From assembly GCA_050953405.1 (NCBI GenBank), contig JBMNMP010000003.1, positions 455,783-519,782 of the forward strand: 64,000 bases of DNA, written 5' to 3'. The notes below the pieces were generated by a model, which worked only from the letters and a program-made list of their open reading frames with translations, had not been told where the DNA came from and did not search any database. The stretch is from RUG100 sp050953405 (GTDB taxonomy: Bacteria > Bacillota > Clostridia > Peptostreptococcales > Anaerovoracaceae). Numbering within the stretch: the first letter of the stretch is position 1; each line of letters opens with the position of its first letter. Positions 43,300-52,297 of the stretch are shown one piece after another. Both the position numbers and the translations under genes were made by a program.

Positions 43300-45648
43300 A
43301 TGAAGATAAGCCCTGCGAGAAAGAAGATCATGAAGATCTCCGTTGTGGTTGGCGCGATAATCATACCTCTTATGTACAGCATTTTTTATCTGGGAGCATT
43401 CTGGGATCCGTATTCACATCTGGACTCGATCCCGGTCGCCATTGTCAATCAGGACCAGGGCGCAGTGATAAACGGCAGAGAACGGAACGTGGGTGCGGAA
43501 ATATGCAGGAGACTGAAAAAAGACGGCAGTCTGAAATTCGATCAGACCACGGCTGAGAAGGCAAACAATGGTGTAGATGGAAACAAATATTACGCGGCCC
43601 TGATCGTGCCCCGCGATTTTTCGCGTGATTTGGCTTCCCTGCAGAGCACCGAAAAGGTGACCGCACATCTCGATTATTCCGTAAACGAAAAGAGAAATTA
43701 CATCGCTTCACAGATCTTGAATTCGGCGATGAATAAAGTAGAAAAAGAGATAAGATCATCGATGGATGAGGAAATAACGGTCGCCCTGGGGAATAAGCTC
43801 AGAGAAGTCCCCACGCAGCTGGACCGGCTGGCAGATGGCCTGGGCACCATGTACAGCGGCTCGCGCAAGCTGGTGACCGGCGCATACAAGCTGGATTCGG
43901 GCGCCGCTGCCCTGCAGAAAGGTGCGCTGAAGGTGGATAACGGTGCCGGAGATCTGAAGACCGGAGCGGTAACCTTGTATCAGGGTACAGCTAAAGTGAA
44001 CGACGGAGCCGGTAAGGTGTACGCAGGAGCCGCGGATGTCGACAAGGGTGCGGAGGCCCTCAAGAGCGGCACAGCGGCGTTGAAAGACGGCGGCCGGGAT
44101 CTGGATACAGGTCTGGGTTCGATACAGACCGGCCTCAATCTGATGGATAAAAAGCTGCCCGCGCTGAAGAGCGGCGTGCAGGCTCTGGATGCCGGAATGA
44201 ACACTGGCGACGGAACGGCTGAGAACCCGGGATTGAAAGCGGGTATCCAGAAGTATACCGACGGTGTTGCTCAGGCTCAGGCAGGTGTGGACAGCACATC
44301 CGCAGGCCTCAACAATTACTATCAGGGACTGCAGCAGCTGTATAAAAGTATTCCCGAGGGTACGGCTCTGGATGCGGCTCATGTGGCGCAGATCAAGGGT
44401 ACTCTGAATGTGATCCTGAATGGCGACGGTACCACAGATAATCCGGGCCTTGGCGCTGTAAACACGGGACTGCAGCAGGCCGATTACGGACTGACGGCTC
44501 TGAAGAACAACAGCTCAAGCCTGAATTCTGGGGCGCAGCAGGTGGCCGAGGGCGCAGCAACGCTGGATAGCAGCCTTCCGGCATTGGAGTCGGGCCTTTC
44601 AAGCCTGAAGACCGGTATAGATGCAGCTAAGAACGGAAGCAGCAATTTGTACAGCGGCCTGCAGAGCGCCGACGAGGGCATGGCTAAACTCAGCACTGGC
44701 AGCAGCAGCCTGAAGAACGGCAGCGCCGCCCTGTACAGCGGAACTAATGATCTCACCGGAGGAGCGGGCAAGCTGGCAGCCGGAGCTGGTACTTTGAAAA
44801 AGGGGACCGCTGCGCTCTCGGCGGGAGCATGGACACTGCACAACGGGACAGGCACTCTGGCGACAGGTCTGGGCACGCTCGATTCAGGGCTGAAGACGGC
44901 CGGAAACGGCATCGACTCCAGCCTGGAGAGCACGAAAAACCAGATGCCGGCACTCAACGGCATGGGCGCAGCTGCGGCGGATCCCGTGAAAATCAAGACA
45001 GACGAAGTCGATTATGTGCCCAATTACGGTACCGCGTTTGCTCCTTATTTCATGTCGCTTTCACTCTGGGTAGGCGGCCTGATCATATTCTTCGGGATCT
45101 ACTATGATCTTGACAAGAGGTACAAGTACCTCTGCCGCGATTCGGCAAATGTCGTCATCAGGACCTTTGCTTATCTGGTGATCGGCGTGGCCCAGGCGGT
45201 CATCCTGGCGCTGATCGTAAAGTATGCACTGGGACTGCATGTGCTGCACTTCGGAGGTTACTTCATGTCCTGCATACTGGTTTCCGTGGTCTTCGTAGCT
45301 ATCATCCAGTTCTTCATCGTGCATCTGAAGGATCTGGGCAAATTCATAGTGATGGCCCTGCTGATACTGCAGCTCACTTCCTGCGGGGGCACCTTCCCGA
45401 TGGAGACCGTGCCCAGGCTGTTCAACGTGCTCTATCCGTTCATGCCGATGACTTATTCAGTGGGACTTTTCAAAGAGACTATCAGCGGTGCCACGGGCAG
45501 CAGCATGATGATGAATCTGACGGTACTCTTCGGACTGCTGGGGGCTTTCACGGCGGCTACAATAATCATGTCGCTGATGAAGAAAGGTGTCCGCGATCTG
45601 CGCAAAATGAAAAGGGCGCGCAGACTGGCACACAGCATGCAGGCCTGA
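43300..45648 (+). CDS. YhgE/Pip family membrane protein
   Basis: The 782-residue protein has the YhgE/Pip layout: one N-terminal membrane segment (about 12-35), an extracellular N-terminal domain with VAIVNQDQGAVINGRE near 47, a very long repeat region and five or six C-terminal membrane segments (about 570-760) of ABC-2 type. The repeat region begins near residue 190 as a regular seven-residue pattern G-A-x-x-L-x-x, repeated about a dozen times, and resumes near 400-530. Such heptads predict a long extracellular rod. Family members include phage-infection and ESX-type secretion proteins; transport is assumed but unproven. It is probably controlled by the adjacent TetR protein. Confidence 0.9.
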   Translation: MKISPARKKIMKISVVVGAIIIPLMYSIFYLGAFWDPYSHLDSIPVAIVNQDQGAVINGRERNVGAEICRRLKKDGSLKFDQTTAEKANNGVDGNKYYAALIVPRDFSRDLASLQSTEKVTAHLDYSVNEKRNYIASQILNSAMNKVEKEIRSSMDEEITVALGNKLREVPTQLDRLADGLGTMYSGSRKLVTGAYKLDSGAAALQKGALKVDNGAGDLKTGAVTLYQGTAKVNDGAGKVYAGAADVDKGAEALKSGTAALKDGGRDLDTGLGSIQTGLNLMDKKLPALKSGVQALDAGMNTGDGTAENPGLKAGIQKYTDGVAQAQAGVDSTSAGLNNYYQGLQQLYKSIPEGTALDAAHVAQIKGTLNVILNGDGTTDNPGLGAVNTGLQQADYGLTALKNNSSSLNSGAQQVAEGAATLDSSLPALESGLSSLKTGIDAAKNGSSNLYSGLQSADEGMAKLSTGSSSLKNGSAALYSGTNDLTGGAGKLAAGAGTLKKGTAALSAGAWTLHNGTGTLATGLGTLDSGLKTAGNGIDSSLESTKNQMPALNGMGAAAADPVKIKTDEVDYVPNYGTAFAPYFMSLSLWVGGLIIFFGIYYDLDKRYKYLCRDSANVVIRTFAYLVIGVAQAVILALIVKYALGLHVLHFGGYFMSCILVSVVFVAIIQFFIVHLKDLGKFIVMALLILQLTSCGGTFPMETVPRLFNVLYPFMPMTYSVGLFKETISGATGSSMMMNLTVLFGLLGAFTAATIIMSLMKKGVRDLRKMKRARRLAHSMQA

Positions 45649-45672
45649 GCCGGATAAATGAAACAATGAAAA

Positions 45673-45704
45673 AGCCGCCGGCAAGATCACTTGCGGCGGC
45701 TCTT
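45673..45704. terminator. Hairpin between YhgE and crt
   Basis: AGCCGCC(G)GCAAG and CTTGCGGCGGCT pair with a single bulge. The A run before the hairpin gives a better T tract on the minus strand than on the plus strand, so the direction is ambiguous. Confidence 0.65.
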
Positions 45705-45851
45705 AAATTATTATGTAACGCATTTCATACTCAGGTATTTACACGGCCCGGCTCAGAGTCAAACATTTTTGGGATTTTTTCCATTGAAGAGGCAGGCGGG
45801 TGATGGTATTATAGTTATTAGTTGTTTTTACGGAAAGGAAAGGTCATCAAG

Positions 45852-46628
45852 ATGTACAATACGATTAAATATGAACTGAAAGATGGTATAGCTTATATCA
45901 CAATCAACAGGCCGAAGGCGATGAACGCACTCAATTCTGAAGTTCTTCATGAGCTGTTTGATGCATTTTCCTCCTTCAGGGACGATAAGGAAGCCAAAGC
46001 GGCTATCGTGACCGGAGAGGGCAGAGCGTTTGTAGCCGGAGCCGATATAGCGGAGATGTCAAAACTGACTCCGATAGAAGGCAGACAGATGATGCAGGAT
46101 GGTCACAATGTGATGAACCTCATCGAACAGATAGAAAAGCCGGTCATCGCGGCTGTGAACGGATTTGCACTGGGCGGCGGCTGCGAGCTGTCAATGGCAT
46201 GCGATATCCGTATAGCTTCAGAAAAGGCAAAGTTCGGTCAGCCGGAAGTAGGTCTGGGAATCACACCGGGATTCGGCGGCACGCAGAGGCTGGCAAGACT
46301 GGTCGGCAAGGGTATGGCCAAGTATCTCATCATGACAGCTGAAAACATCGATGCAGCGGAAGCTTACCGCATCGGTCTGGTGCAGAAAGTAACAGCCCCG
46401 GACGACCTGATGGCAGAGGCGGAGAAGGTGACCAGAAAGATAATGTCCAACGGACCTATCGCTGTCGGTCTCTCCAAGAGAGCTATCGACTCGGGTTATG
46501 ACATGAACATCAATGAAGGAAGCGCTCTGGAGATCGAGATCATGGCGACCGCGTTCGCTTCGGAAGACAAAAAAGAAGGCATGGAAGCCTTCCTCGGAAA
46601 GAGAAAAGCTGAATTCAAGAATAAATAA
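45852..46628 (+). CDS. crt: Enoyl-CoA hydratase/crotonase (3-hydroxybutyryl-CoA dehydratase)
   Basis: Crotonase interconverts 3-hydroxybutyryl-CoA and crotonyl-CoA. The 258-residue protein has the family's AFVAGADIAEMSKLTP near residue 58, the oxyanion hole FALGGGCELSMACDIRIAS near 106 with the first catalytic Glu, and FGQPEVGLGITPGFGGTQRL near 130 with the second. The ATG at 45852 follows GGAAAGG; a longer in-frame start was rejected. It links the acetyl-CoA branch to the crotonyl-CoA pool made by abfD. It stands alone between hairpins. Thiolase and 3-hydroxybutyryl-CoA dehydrogenase are not in the window. Confidence 0.9.
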   Translation: MYNTIKYELKDGIAYITINRPKAMNALNSEVLHELFDAFSSFRDDKEAKAAIVTGEGRAFVAGADIAEMSKLTPIEGRQMMQDGHNVMNLIEQIEKPVIAAVNGFALGGGCELSMACDIRIASEKAKFGQPEVGLGITPGFGGTQRLARLVGKGMAKYLIMTAENIDAAEAYRIGLVQKVTAPDDLMAEAEKVTRKIMSNGPIAVGLSKRAIDSGYDMNINEGSALEIEIMATAFASEDKKEGMEAFLGKRKAEFKNK

Positions 46629-46640
46629 GCTCACTGAAAA

Positions 46641-46674
46641 AGCGCGTCGCTGTCAAAGCGGCGCGCTGTTTTAA
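46641..46674. terminator. Bidirectional terminator between crt and thiN
   Basis: GCGCGTCGCT and AGCGGCGCGC form a 10-bp stem with one G-T pair, flanked by A5 on the left and TGTTTT on the right. It can serve both convergent genes. Confidence 0.8.
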
Positions 46675-46678
46675 TGCC

Positions 46679-47302
46679 TTAAAGATCGCGCGATAACATG
46701 ATGAGGAGCTGCCCCTTTTTTACTCTGATGTAGACCTCGTCATCGAGGAATTCATTGCTGACACCCAGTGGATAGTCGGATGTCAGGGTGGCCTCTTCGA
46801 GAGGATATTCGACCCCTGTAACTGTTACACCCCGGCACTCTTCCGAGTGGGAAAAGAGCGACAGCTTGTAACCCGGCCTTGCGGGGAGATAGATCTCATC
46901 GTCGATTATCGCCATGGCAATGTTCTGTTCATCGAGAAGGATCACAGAGATATTCTTCTCGGCAGCGGCCACGATGTTCTGTATGTTGGCGATCGTGTGG
47001 TCGGCGCGTCCTCCGATACCTCCTACTATGAGGATGTTGCGAAAACCCATTTCTGCCGCGTGCTGTATGCATATCGCTGTGTCTGTGAGGTCTTTGTGCG
47101 AGGGGTATTGTTTGACTTTTATATCTGCCGGTACGGGGCCGGGCAGAGAATCAAAATCGCCTATGAGCACGTCAGGCGTGATGTTTTCCCGCCTGGCTAT
47201 ATCATAACCTCCATCTGCACATACAATATATGAATCTTCGATATCGACCAGATCCTTGATTTTTCCATTAATAAATGATGTAATAATAATACACTTGTCC
47301 AT
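46679..47302 (-). CDS. thiN: Thiamine pyrophosphokinase
   Basis: ThiN transfers pyrophosphate from ATP to thiamine, giving TPP. The protein has the family's YIVCADGGYDIARRENITPDVLIGDFDSLP region near residues 30-58 with the DFDS metal motif, HKDLTDTAICIQHA near 74 and GGIGGRADHTIANI near 97. ATG at 47302 gives MDKCIIITSFING, fitting the family start, but no clear Shine-Dalgarno is seen; ATG 47320 is possible and adds six residues. The gene is divergent from the nifU-like gene. Confidence 0.92.
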   Translation of the reverse strand: MDKCIIITSFINGKIKDLVDIEDSYIVCADGGYDIARRENITPDVLIGDFDSLPGPVPADIKVKQYPSHKDLTDTAICIQHAAEMGFRNILIVGGIGGRADHTIANIQNIVAAAEKNISVILLDEQNIAMAIIDDEIYLPARPGYKLSLFSHSEECRGVTVTGVEYPLEEATLTSDYPLGVSNEFLDDEVYIRVKKGQLLIMLSRDL

Positions 47303-47350
47303 AGAGGCAGTATACATCATTTTCAGAAAAATGCAAACACGAACATTCGC

Positions 47351-47379
47351 TTGAAAAGGCGTGCCTTATGGGGTATAAT
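47351..47379 (+). promoter_or_regulatory. Promoter of the NifU-like gene and 4-hydroxybutyrate cluster
   Basis: TTGAAA at 47351-47356 and TATAAT at 47374-47379 are spaced by 17 bases. AAGGAG at 47395-47400 precedes the first gene. Confidence 0.75.
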
Positions 47380-47412
47380 TAACTTGCAAGTGCTAAGGAG
47401 TAATAGTCAATC

Positions 47413-47697
47413 ATGGAAGAGAAAATAACCGAAGTTCTAAAAGAAAAAGTGGACCCCATTCTTGCTGAGCACTATGGTGGGGCGATGCTTACTGAATTCA
47501 AGGATGGCGTAGCTTATGTGCGTCTGACCGGCGCCTGTGCTCAATGCCCATCCGCACAGTCTACAATCGAAAATGTTGTGAACGAAGTCCTGACCACAGA
47601 AGTTAAAGATGTCAAAAGGGCAGAACTCGACACATCAGTTAGTGAAGAAACAATGGATATGGTCAAAAAAATACTGAACCACGAGGTGGAGCTGTAA
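47413..47697 (+). CDS. NifU-like C-terminal domain protein
   Basis: The 94-residue protein is a stand-alone NifU C-terminal (Nfu) domain with the CxxC motif in LTGACAQCPSAQSTIE near residue 38. Nfu proteins carry [4Fe-4S] clusters to target enzymes. It lies upstream of abfD, whose product needs a [4Fe-4S] cluster, so cluster delivery to AbfD is a reasonable inference. Either a shared transcript or a separate abfD promoter is possible across the 113-base gap. Confidence 0.88.
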   Translation: MEEKITEVLKEKVDPILAEHYGGAMLTEFKDGVAYVRLTGACAQCPSAQSTIENVVNEVLTTEVKDVKRAELDTSVSEETMDMVKKILNHEVEL

Positions 47698-47810
47698 TTT
47701 GACTGTTTTTAGATGATTGAAGACTTGCATCTATTATTAATTTTGTCGAAGTTAGGATACGCCGGCCAAAGGTTGCCGGAATGATCCGAATATATAAAAG
47801 GAGTGATTTT

Positions 47811-49289
47811 ATGACATTAATGACAGGAGAACAGTATGTCGAGAGTTTGAGAAAACTGAAGACAAGAGTTTACATGTTTGGTGAGAAGATCGACAATTGG
47901 GTAGATCATCCGATTATCAGACCTTCAATCAACTGCGTAAAGATGACTTACGATCTGGCTCAGGATCCTGAATATGCAGACCTGATGACAGTTAAGTCAA
48001 ACCTGACAGGCGAGACAGTAAACAGATTTGCTCACCTGCACCAGAGCACAGAAGACCTGAAGAACAAGGTTAAGATGCAGAGACTGTGCGGACAGAAGAC
48101 AGCCGGCTGCTTCCAGAGATGCGTAGGTATGGATGCTTTCAACGCTATGTACTCTACAACATTCGAACTGGACAAGGCTCATGGAACTAACTATCACCAG
48201 AACTTCATCAACTTCCTGAAGATGGTACAGGAGAAGGACCTGGTTGTCGACGGAGCTATGACAGACCCGAAGGGCAACAGAGGCAAGAGACCTTCACAGC
48301 AGGCTGACCCTGATGTATTCGTACACATCGTTGAGAGAAGAGATGACGGTATCGTAGTTAGAGGAGCTAAGACTCACCAGACCGGTTCCATCAACTCACA
48401 CTGGCACATCATCATGCCGACACAGGCAATGAAGGAAGACGACAAGGACTTCGCAGTAGCATTTGCATGTCCGTCAGATGCTGATGGTATGTTCATGGTA
48501 TACGGCAGACAGTCCTGCGATACCAGAAAGATGGAAGACGGAGCTGACATCGACCTCGGAAACAAGCAGTTCGGTGGACAGGAAGCACTGGTAGTATTCG
48601 ATGACGTATTTATTCCGAACGAATACATCTTCATGGCTGGCGAATATGACTTTGCAGGAATGCTGGTTGAGAGATTTGCCGGATATCACAGACAGTCCTA
48701 TGGCGGATGCAAAGTAGGCGTTGGCGACGTTCTGATCGGAGCTGCTGCACTGGCTGCTGAGTACAATGGTGCTCACAAGGCTTCCCACATCAAGGACAAG
48801 CTGATTGAGATGACACATCTGAACGAGACACTGTACTGCTGCGGTCTTGCTTGCTCGACAGAAGGTTACCCGACAGAAGCTGGTAACTATCAGATCGACC
48901 TGCTGCTGGCTAACGTCTGCAAGCAGAACATCACAAGGTTCCCGTATGAGATCGTTAGACTGGCTGAGGATATCGGCGGTGGTCTGATGGTAACCATGCC
49001 GTCCGAGAAGGACTTCAAGTCGGATCTGCCGGTAGGCAGAAAAGGCCAGACAATCGGTGACTGGTGCCAGAAGTTCTTCGTAGGTAACGAAGAAGCTTGC
49101 AACACTGAGCAGAGACAGAGAATCATGAGACTGCTCGAGAACCTGTGCCTCGGAGCTGCTGCTGTTGGATACAGAACAGAGTCCATGCACGGTGCTGGTT
49201 CCCCACAGGCTCAGAGAATCATGATCAGCCGTCAGGGCAACATCGAAGGCAAGAAAGAACTTGCTAAGGCAATTGCCGGAATCAAATAA
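47811..49289 (+). CDS. abfD: 4-hydroxybutyryl-CoA dehydratase / vinylacetyl-CoA delta-isomerase
   Basis: AbfD uses FAD and a [4Fe-4S] cluster to dehydrate 4-hydroxybutyryl-CoA by a radical mechanism and to isomerise vinylacetyl-CoA to crotonyl-CoA. The 492-residue protein starts at ATG 47811 after AAAAGGAG. Cluster ligands known from Clostridium aminobutyricum are present: two Cys in TAGCFQRCVGMDAF (residues 100 and 104 here) and His plus Cys in GYHRQSYGGCKVG near 292-300. The FAD-binding acyl-CoA dehydrogenase-like fold is evident. Codon use is highly biased (AGA, ACA), as in bcd-etf, and suggests strong expression. Confidence 0.96.
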   Translation: MTLMTGEQYVESLRKLKTRVYMFGEKIDNWVDHPIIRPSINCVKMTYDLAQDPEYADLMTVKSNLTGETVNRFAHLHQSTEDLKNKVKMQRLCGQKTAGCFQRCVGMDAFNAMYSTTFELDKAHGTNYHQNFINFLKMVQEKDLVVDGAMTDPKGNRGKRPSQQADPDVFVHIVERRDDGIVVRGAKTHQTGSINSHWHIIMPTQAMKEDDKDFAVAFACPSDADGMFMVYGRQSCDTRKMEDGADIDLGNKQFGGQEALVVFDDVFIPNEYIFMAGEYDFAGMLVERFAGYHRQSYGGCKVGVGDVLIGAAALAAEYNGAHKASHIKDKLIEMTHLNETLYCCGLACSTEGYPTEAGNYQIDLLLANVCKQNITRFPYEIVRLAEDIGGGLMVTMPSEKDFKSDLPVGRKGQTIGDWCQKFFVGNEEACNTEQRQRIMRLLENLCLGAAAVGYRTESMHGAGSPQAQRIMISRQGNIEGKKELAKAIAGIK

Positions 49290-49302
49290 CTGAAAGATTT
49301 TG

Positions 49303-49338
49303 AATAAGCCGCCCGGCATCTGGCTTGGCGGCTTATTT
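49303..49338 (+). terminator. Hairpin after abfD
   Basis: AATAAGCCGCC and GGCGGCTTATT form an 11-bp stem with a 13-base loop and a short T run (TTTAT). It may partly reduce transcription of the genes downstream of abfD. Confidence 0.65.
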
Positions 49339-49368
49339 ATACAATATGGACAATGGAGAAAGCCACTG

Positions 49369-49644
49369 ATGAAATGCGGAGTTAAATTTTGCGGAGGTTG
49401 CAATCCTCACTATCAGAGAGGCGAAGCACTAAAGACACTGAAAGAAAGATTGCCCGATGTCGAGTTCAAGCTCGCAGAAGAGGGTGAAGTGTATGATTAT
49501 CTACTGGTCATCGGAGGCTGCACGGCATGTTGTGCTTCTTTTGAGCAGTACACTACTAAGAACGGAGTAGTGAAAATGTGGGACGCGGATCAGATAGACC
49601 GCGTGCAGGACAAAATTACTGAAGTTGCAAATAATATAAAGTAA
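49369..49644 (+). CDS. Small cysteine-rich protein of the 4-hydroxybutyrate cluster
   Basis: The 91-residue protein is not one I can assign. It starts MKCGVKFCGGCNPHYQRGEA, holding a CxxxxCxxC set, and has a second cluster GGCTACCASF near residue 50, so six or seven cysteines in all. Between them it looks like a small alpha/beta fold (LPDVEFKLAEEGEVYDYLLVIGG). The pattern resembles CGGC-type or thioredoxin-like metal or redox proteins. The ATG at 49369 has no strong ribosome binding site; a longer frame begins inside the abfD terminator and was rejected. Lying between abfD and abfT, it may assist AbfD, for example in cluster handling or redox activation. Confidence 0.75.
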   Translation: MKCGVKFCGGCNPHYQRGEALKTLKERLPDVEFKLAEEGEVYDYLLVIGGCTACCASFEQYTTKNGVVKMWDADQIDRVQDKITEVANNIK

Positions 49645-49684
49645 TATATAAATAAATTTTTAATGAAAGGTCAGGTAATTAACT

Positions 49685-51004
49685 ATGGACTGGAAAAAAC
49701 ATTATGAGGAAAACAAGTGCACGGCAGACGAAGCTGTCAGAAACGGAATAAAGACCGGTGACAGAGTCGTACTCGGACACTGCGTATCAGAGCCGAGGGA
49801 TCTGGTTGATGCTATGGTAGCCAACAAAGATGCTTACAAAGACATCACAGTATCGCACATGGTAACTCTGGGCAAGGGCGAATATTCTCATCCTGAGAAC
49901 AGTGACGTCTTCACTTATGAAGGATGGTTCAATGGTCCGGCAACAAGAAAGTCAACGCTGGAGGGACACGGAGAATTCGTACCGGTATTCTTCCATGAGA
50001 TTCCGAAGCTGATCAGAAACGACGTCTTCCACGAAGATGTACTGATGGTTCAGGTTTCCAAGCCTGATGAACACGGATTCTGCTGCACAGGAGTAGCCAG
50101 TGACTACACAATGCAGGCTGCAAAATCCTGCAGGACCATCATCGCTGAAGTCAACGATCAGGTTCCTATCGTATTTGGAGATACTTTCATCCACGTAAAT
50201 GACATTGACTATTTCGTAGAAAGCAGCCATCCGCTCTATGAGAGCGCATCGGCAAAGATCGGACCGGTAGAAGAAGCTATCGGAAAGAACTGCGCCAGCC
50301 TGATCAAGGACGGCGACACACTGCAGCTCGGTATCGGAGCTATTCCTGATGCTGTACTGGCTCAGCTGGGCGACCGCAAGCACCTGGGAATCCACTCGGA
50401 GATGATCGCTGACGGAGTTGTAGACCTCTATGAAAAGGGAGCTATCGACTGCTCACAGAACCCGATCGACGAAGGAAAGATGGTAGTTACCTTCCTTATG
50501 GGAAGCAAAAAGCTGTATGACTGGTGTGACCACAACCCGCTGGTAGTACTGAAGCCGGTTGACTATGTAAACCATCCTGAAGTTGTATCTCAGGTTTCCA
50601 ACATGGTTTGCATCAACTCCTGCGTTGAGATCGACTTCATGGGTCAGATCAATGCTGAGTCCATCGGAAGACTGCAGATCTCTGCAGTAGGCGGACAGGT
50701 AGACTTCGTAAGAGGCGCTGCTATGTCACATGACGGAAACGGCAGATCCATCATCGCTATGCCTTCCGTAACTGTAAAGAAAGATGGAACCATGATCTCC
50801 AAGATCGTTCCGAAGCTGGCAGAAGATGCAGCTGTAACCACTTCAAGATGTGATGCTGATTACGTTATCACCGAATATGGTATCGCAAGGATGAAGGGTG
50901 CAACTCTGCATGACAGAGCAAGACAGCTGATCAACATCGCACATCCGGATGTAAGAGATGATCTGAAGAAGGCATTCGAAGAAAGATTCAACATCCCGTT
51001 TTAA
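49685..51004 (+). CDS. abfT: 4-hydroxybutyrate CoA-transferase
   Basis: This enzyme activates 4-hydroxybutyrate with CoA from acetyl-CoA. The 439-residue protein is a family I CoA-transferase of the acetyl-CoA hydrolase group. It has TLQLGIGAIPDAVLAQL near residue 217, the catalytic glutamate in LGIHSEMIADGVVDLYEKG near 238, GGQVDFVRGAAMSHDG near 337 and YVITEYGIARMKG near 395. It differs from the But-type protein at 33911 in the catalytic loop and N-terminus. The place between abfD and 4hbD supports 4-hydroxybutyrate as substrate. Confidence 0.9.
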   Translation: MDWKKHYEENKCTADEAVRNGIKTGDRVVLGHCVSEPRDLVDAMVANKDAYKDITVSHMVTLGKGEYSHPENSDVFTYEGWFNGPATRKSTLEGHGEFVPVFFHEIPKLIRNDVFHEDVLMVQVSKPDEHGFCCTGVASDYTMQAAKSCRTIIAEVNDQVPIVFGDTFIHVNDIDYFVESSHPLYESASAKIGPVEEAIGKNCASLIKDGDTLQLGIGAIPDAVLAQLGDRKHLGIHSEMIADGVVDLYEKGAIDCSQNPIDEGKMVVTFLMGSKKLYDWCDHNPLVVLKPVDYVNHPEVVSQVSNMVCINSCVEIDFMGQINAESIGRLQISAVGGQVDFVRGAAMSHDGNGRSIIAMPSVTVKKDGTMISKIVPKLAEDAAVTTSRCDADYVITEYGIARMKGATLHDRARQLINIAHPDVRDDLKKAFEERFNIPF

Positions 51005-51088
51005 TCAAATAGACTGATCGGCGTTACGGTGCGGCCGGCGCTTTCGGTAAGGACGCTGAATAACCGGCGTCCGCTCAAATCGCTGCTG

Positions 51089-51113
51089 AGGCCGCAGCGC
51101 AAAACTGCGGCCT
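51089..51113 (+). other. Hairpin between abfT and 4hbD
   Basis: AGGCCGCAG-CGCAAAA-CTGCGGCCT has a perfect 9-bp stem but no T tract. It could stabilise or process the transcript upstream of 4hbD. The rest of the 137-base gap is GC-rich and shows no gene. Confidence 0.5.
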
Positions 51114-51141
51114 TACTATAAAGTAGTAGGAGGAAAAAACA

Positions 51142-52266
51142 ATGCAAGCATTAAGAGTAGTACCAACAATTCATTATTTTGACACATTTAAAGAATTCGC
51201 AGAAGAATTCAAACTGGGCAAGGGCGACATCCTGGTAACCAACCAGTGGATGTATGATCCGTATGTAAAGCCCTGTGGAATCGACATTCCTGTAATTTAT
51301 CAGGAAAAGTACGGTGCCGGCGAGCCGACAGACGAGATGATGGACGCTATGAAGAAGGAAATGGACAAGTATGATTATGAGAGAATCATCGCATTCGGCG
51401 GCGGCACGATCGTTGACTGCTGCAAGGTTCTGTCCTGCGAAATCCCGGCTGGCGTAGCTGATCTGTATACAGATAAAGTAAAGCCGCACAGAATCAAAAA
51501 GCTGGTCGTAGTTCCTACAACCTGCGGAACTGGTTCAGAAGTAACTAACGTAGCTGTAGCTTCTATTCCGAAGCTCAACCTGAAGAAGGGTATTGCTGAC
51601 GAGCAGACATATGCTGATGACGCTGTACTGATTCCGGAATCCCTGCAGGGACTGCCTGACAAAGTATTCGCAACATCTTCAGTAGACGCACTGATCCACG
51701 CAACAGAGTCCTTCCTGTCACCGAAGGCTTCCCCGTTCACAGAGATCCTCTCAATCAAGGCTATCGAGATGATCATGGGCGGATACAAGAAGATCGTAGA
51801 AGCAGGCGGAAACAATGCTGAGAACAGAAAGCCTTATCTGAAGGACTTCTGCCTGGCTGCAAACTATGCAGGAATCGCATTTGGTAACGCTGGATGCGGA
51901 GCTGTTCACGCTCTGTCCTATGCACACGGTGGTGCATTCCACATCGCACACGGCGAAGCTAACTTCATCTGCTTCACAGCTGTATTCAAGATGTACATGA
52001 GAAAGCAGCCTAAGGGCAAGATCGAACAGCTGAACAAGGTTTATGCCAACATCCTGGGATGCGACGAGTCCAAGGTATATGACGAGCTGGACAAGTTCCT
52101 GGGCAACTTCCTGGAGCTGAAGCCGCTGAAGGAATATGGCATGACAGAAGACCAGATCAAGTCCTTCGCAAAGAGCACAGTAGACAACCAGCAGAGACTG
52201 CTGAGCAACAACTATGTACCGCTCTCACTGGAAGAGATCGAAGAGATTTTCGCAAGCCTGTACTAA
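51142..52266 (+). CDS. 4hbD: 4-hydroxybutyrate dehydrogenase (iron-type alcohol dehydrogenase)
   Basis: The enzyme interconverts succinate semialdehyde and 4-hydroxybutyrate with NAD(H). The 374-residue protein is a group III Fe-ADH with the nucleotide-binding FGGGTIVDCCKVLSC near residue 92 and VPTTCGTGSEVTNVAV near 128, and metal ligands in DALIHATESFLSPKASP near 180 and GCGAVHALSYAHGGAFHIAHGEAN near 250. It follows abfT in the order expected for 4-hydroxybutyrate fermentation. The preceding AAGTAGTAGGAGGAA is identical to that before etfB. Confidence 0.93.
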   Translation: MQALRVVPTIHYFDTFKEFAEEFKLGKGDILVTNQWMYDPYVKPCGIDIPVIYQEKYGAGEPTDEMMDAMKKEMDKYDYERIIAFGGGTIVDCCKVLSCEIPAGVADLYTDKVKPHRIKKLVVVPTTCGTGSEVTNVAVASIPKLNLKKGIADEQTYADDAVLIPESLQGLPDKVFATSSVDALIHATESFLSPKASPFTEILSIKAIEMIMGGYKKIVEAGGNNAENRKPYLKDFCLAANYAGIAFGNAGCGAVHALSYAHGGAFHIAHGEANFICFTAVFKMYMRKQPKGKIEQLNKVYANILGCDESKVYDELDKFLGNFLELKPLKEYGMTEDQIKSFAKSTVDNQQRLLSNNYVPLSLEEIEEIFASLY

Positions 52267-52297
52267 TACGTACGAGTAAAACGAATTTAGTGAACAG

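Noticed and set aside
43870..44940. Tandem DNA repeat in the YhgE gene
   Set aside because: The seven-residue period exists at protein level only. The 21-base units are too diverged to call a DNA repeat.
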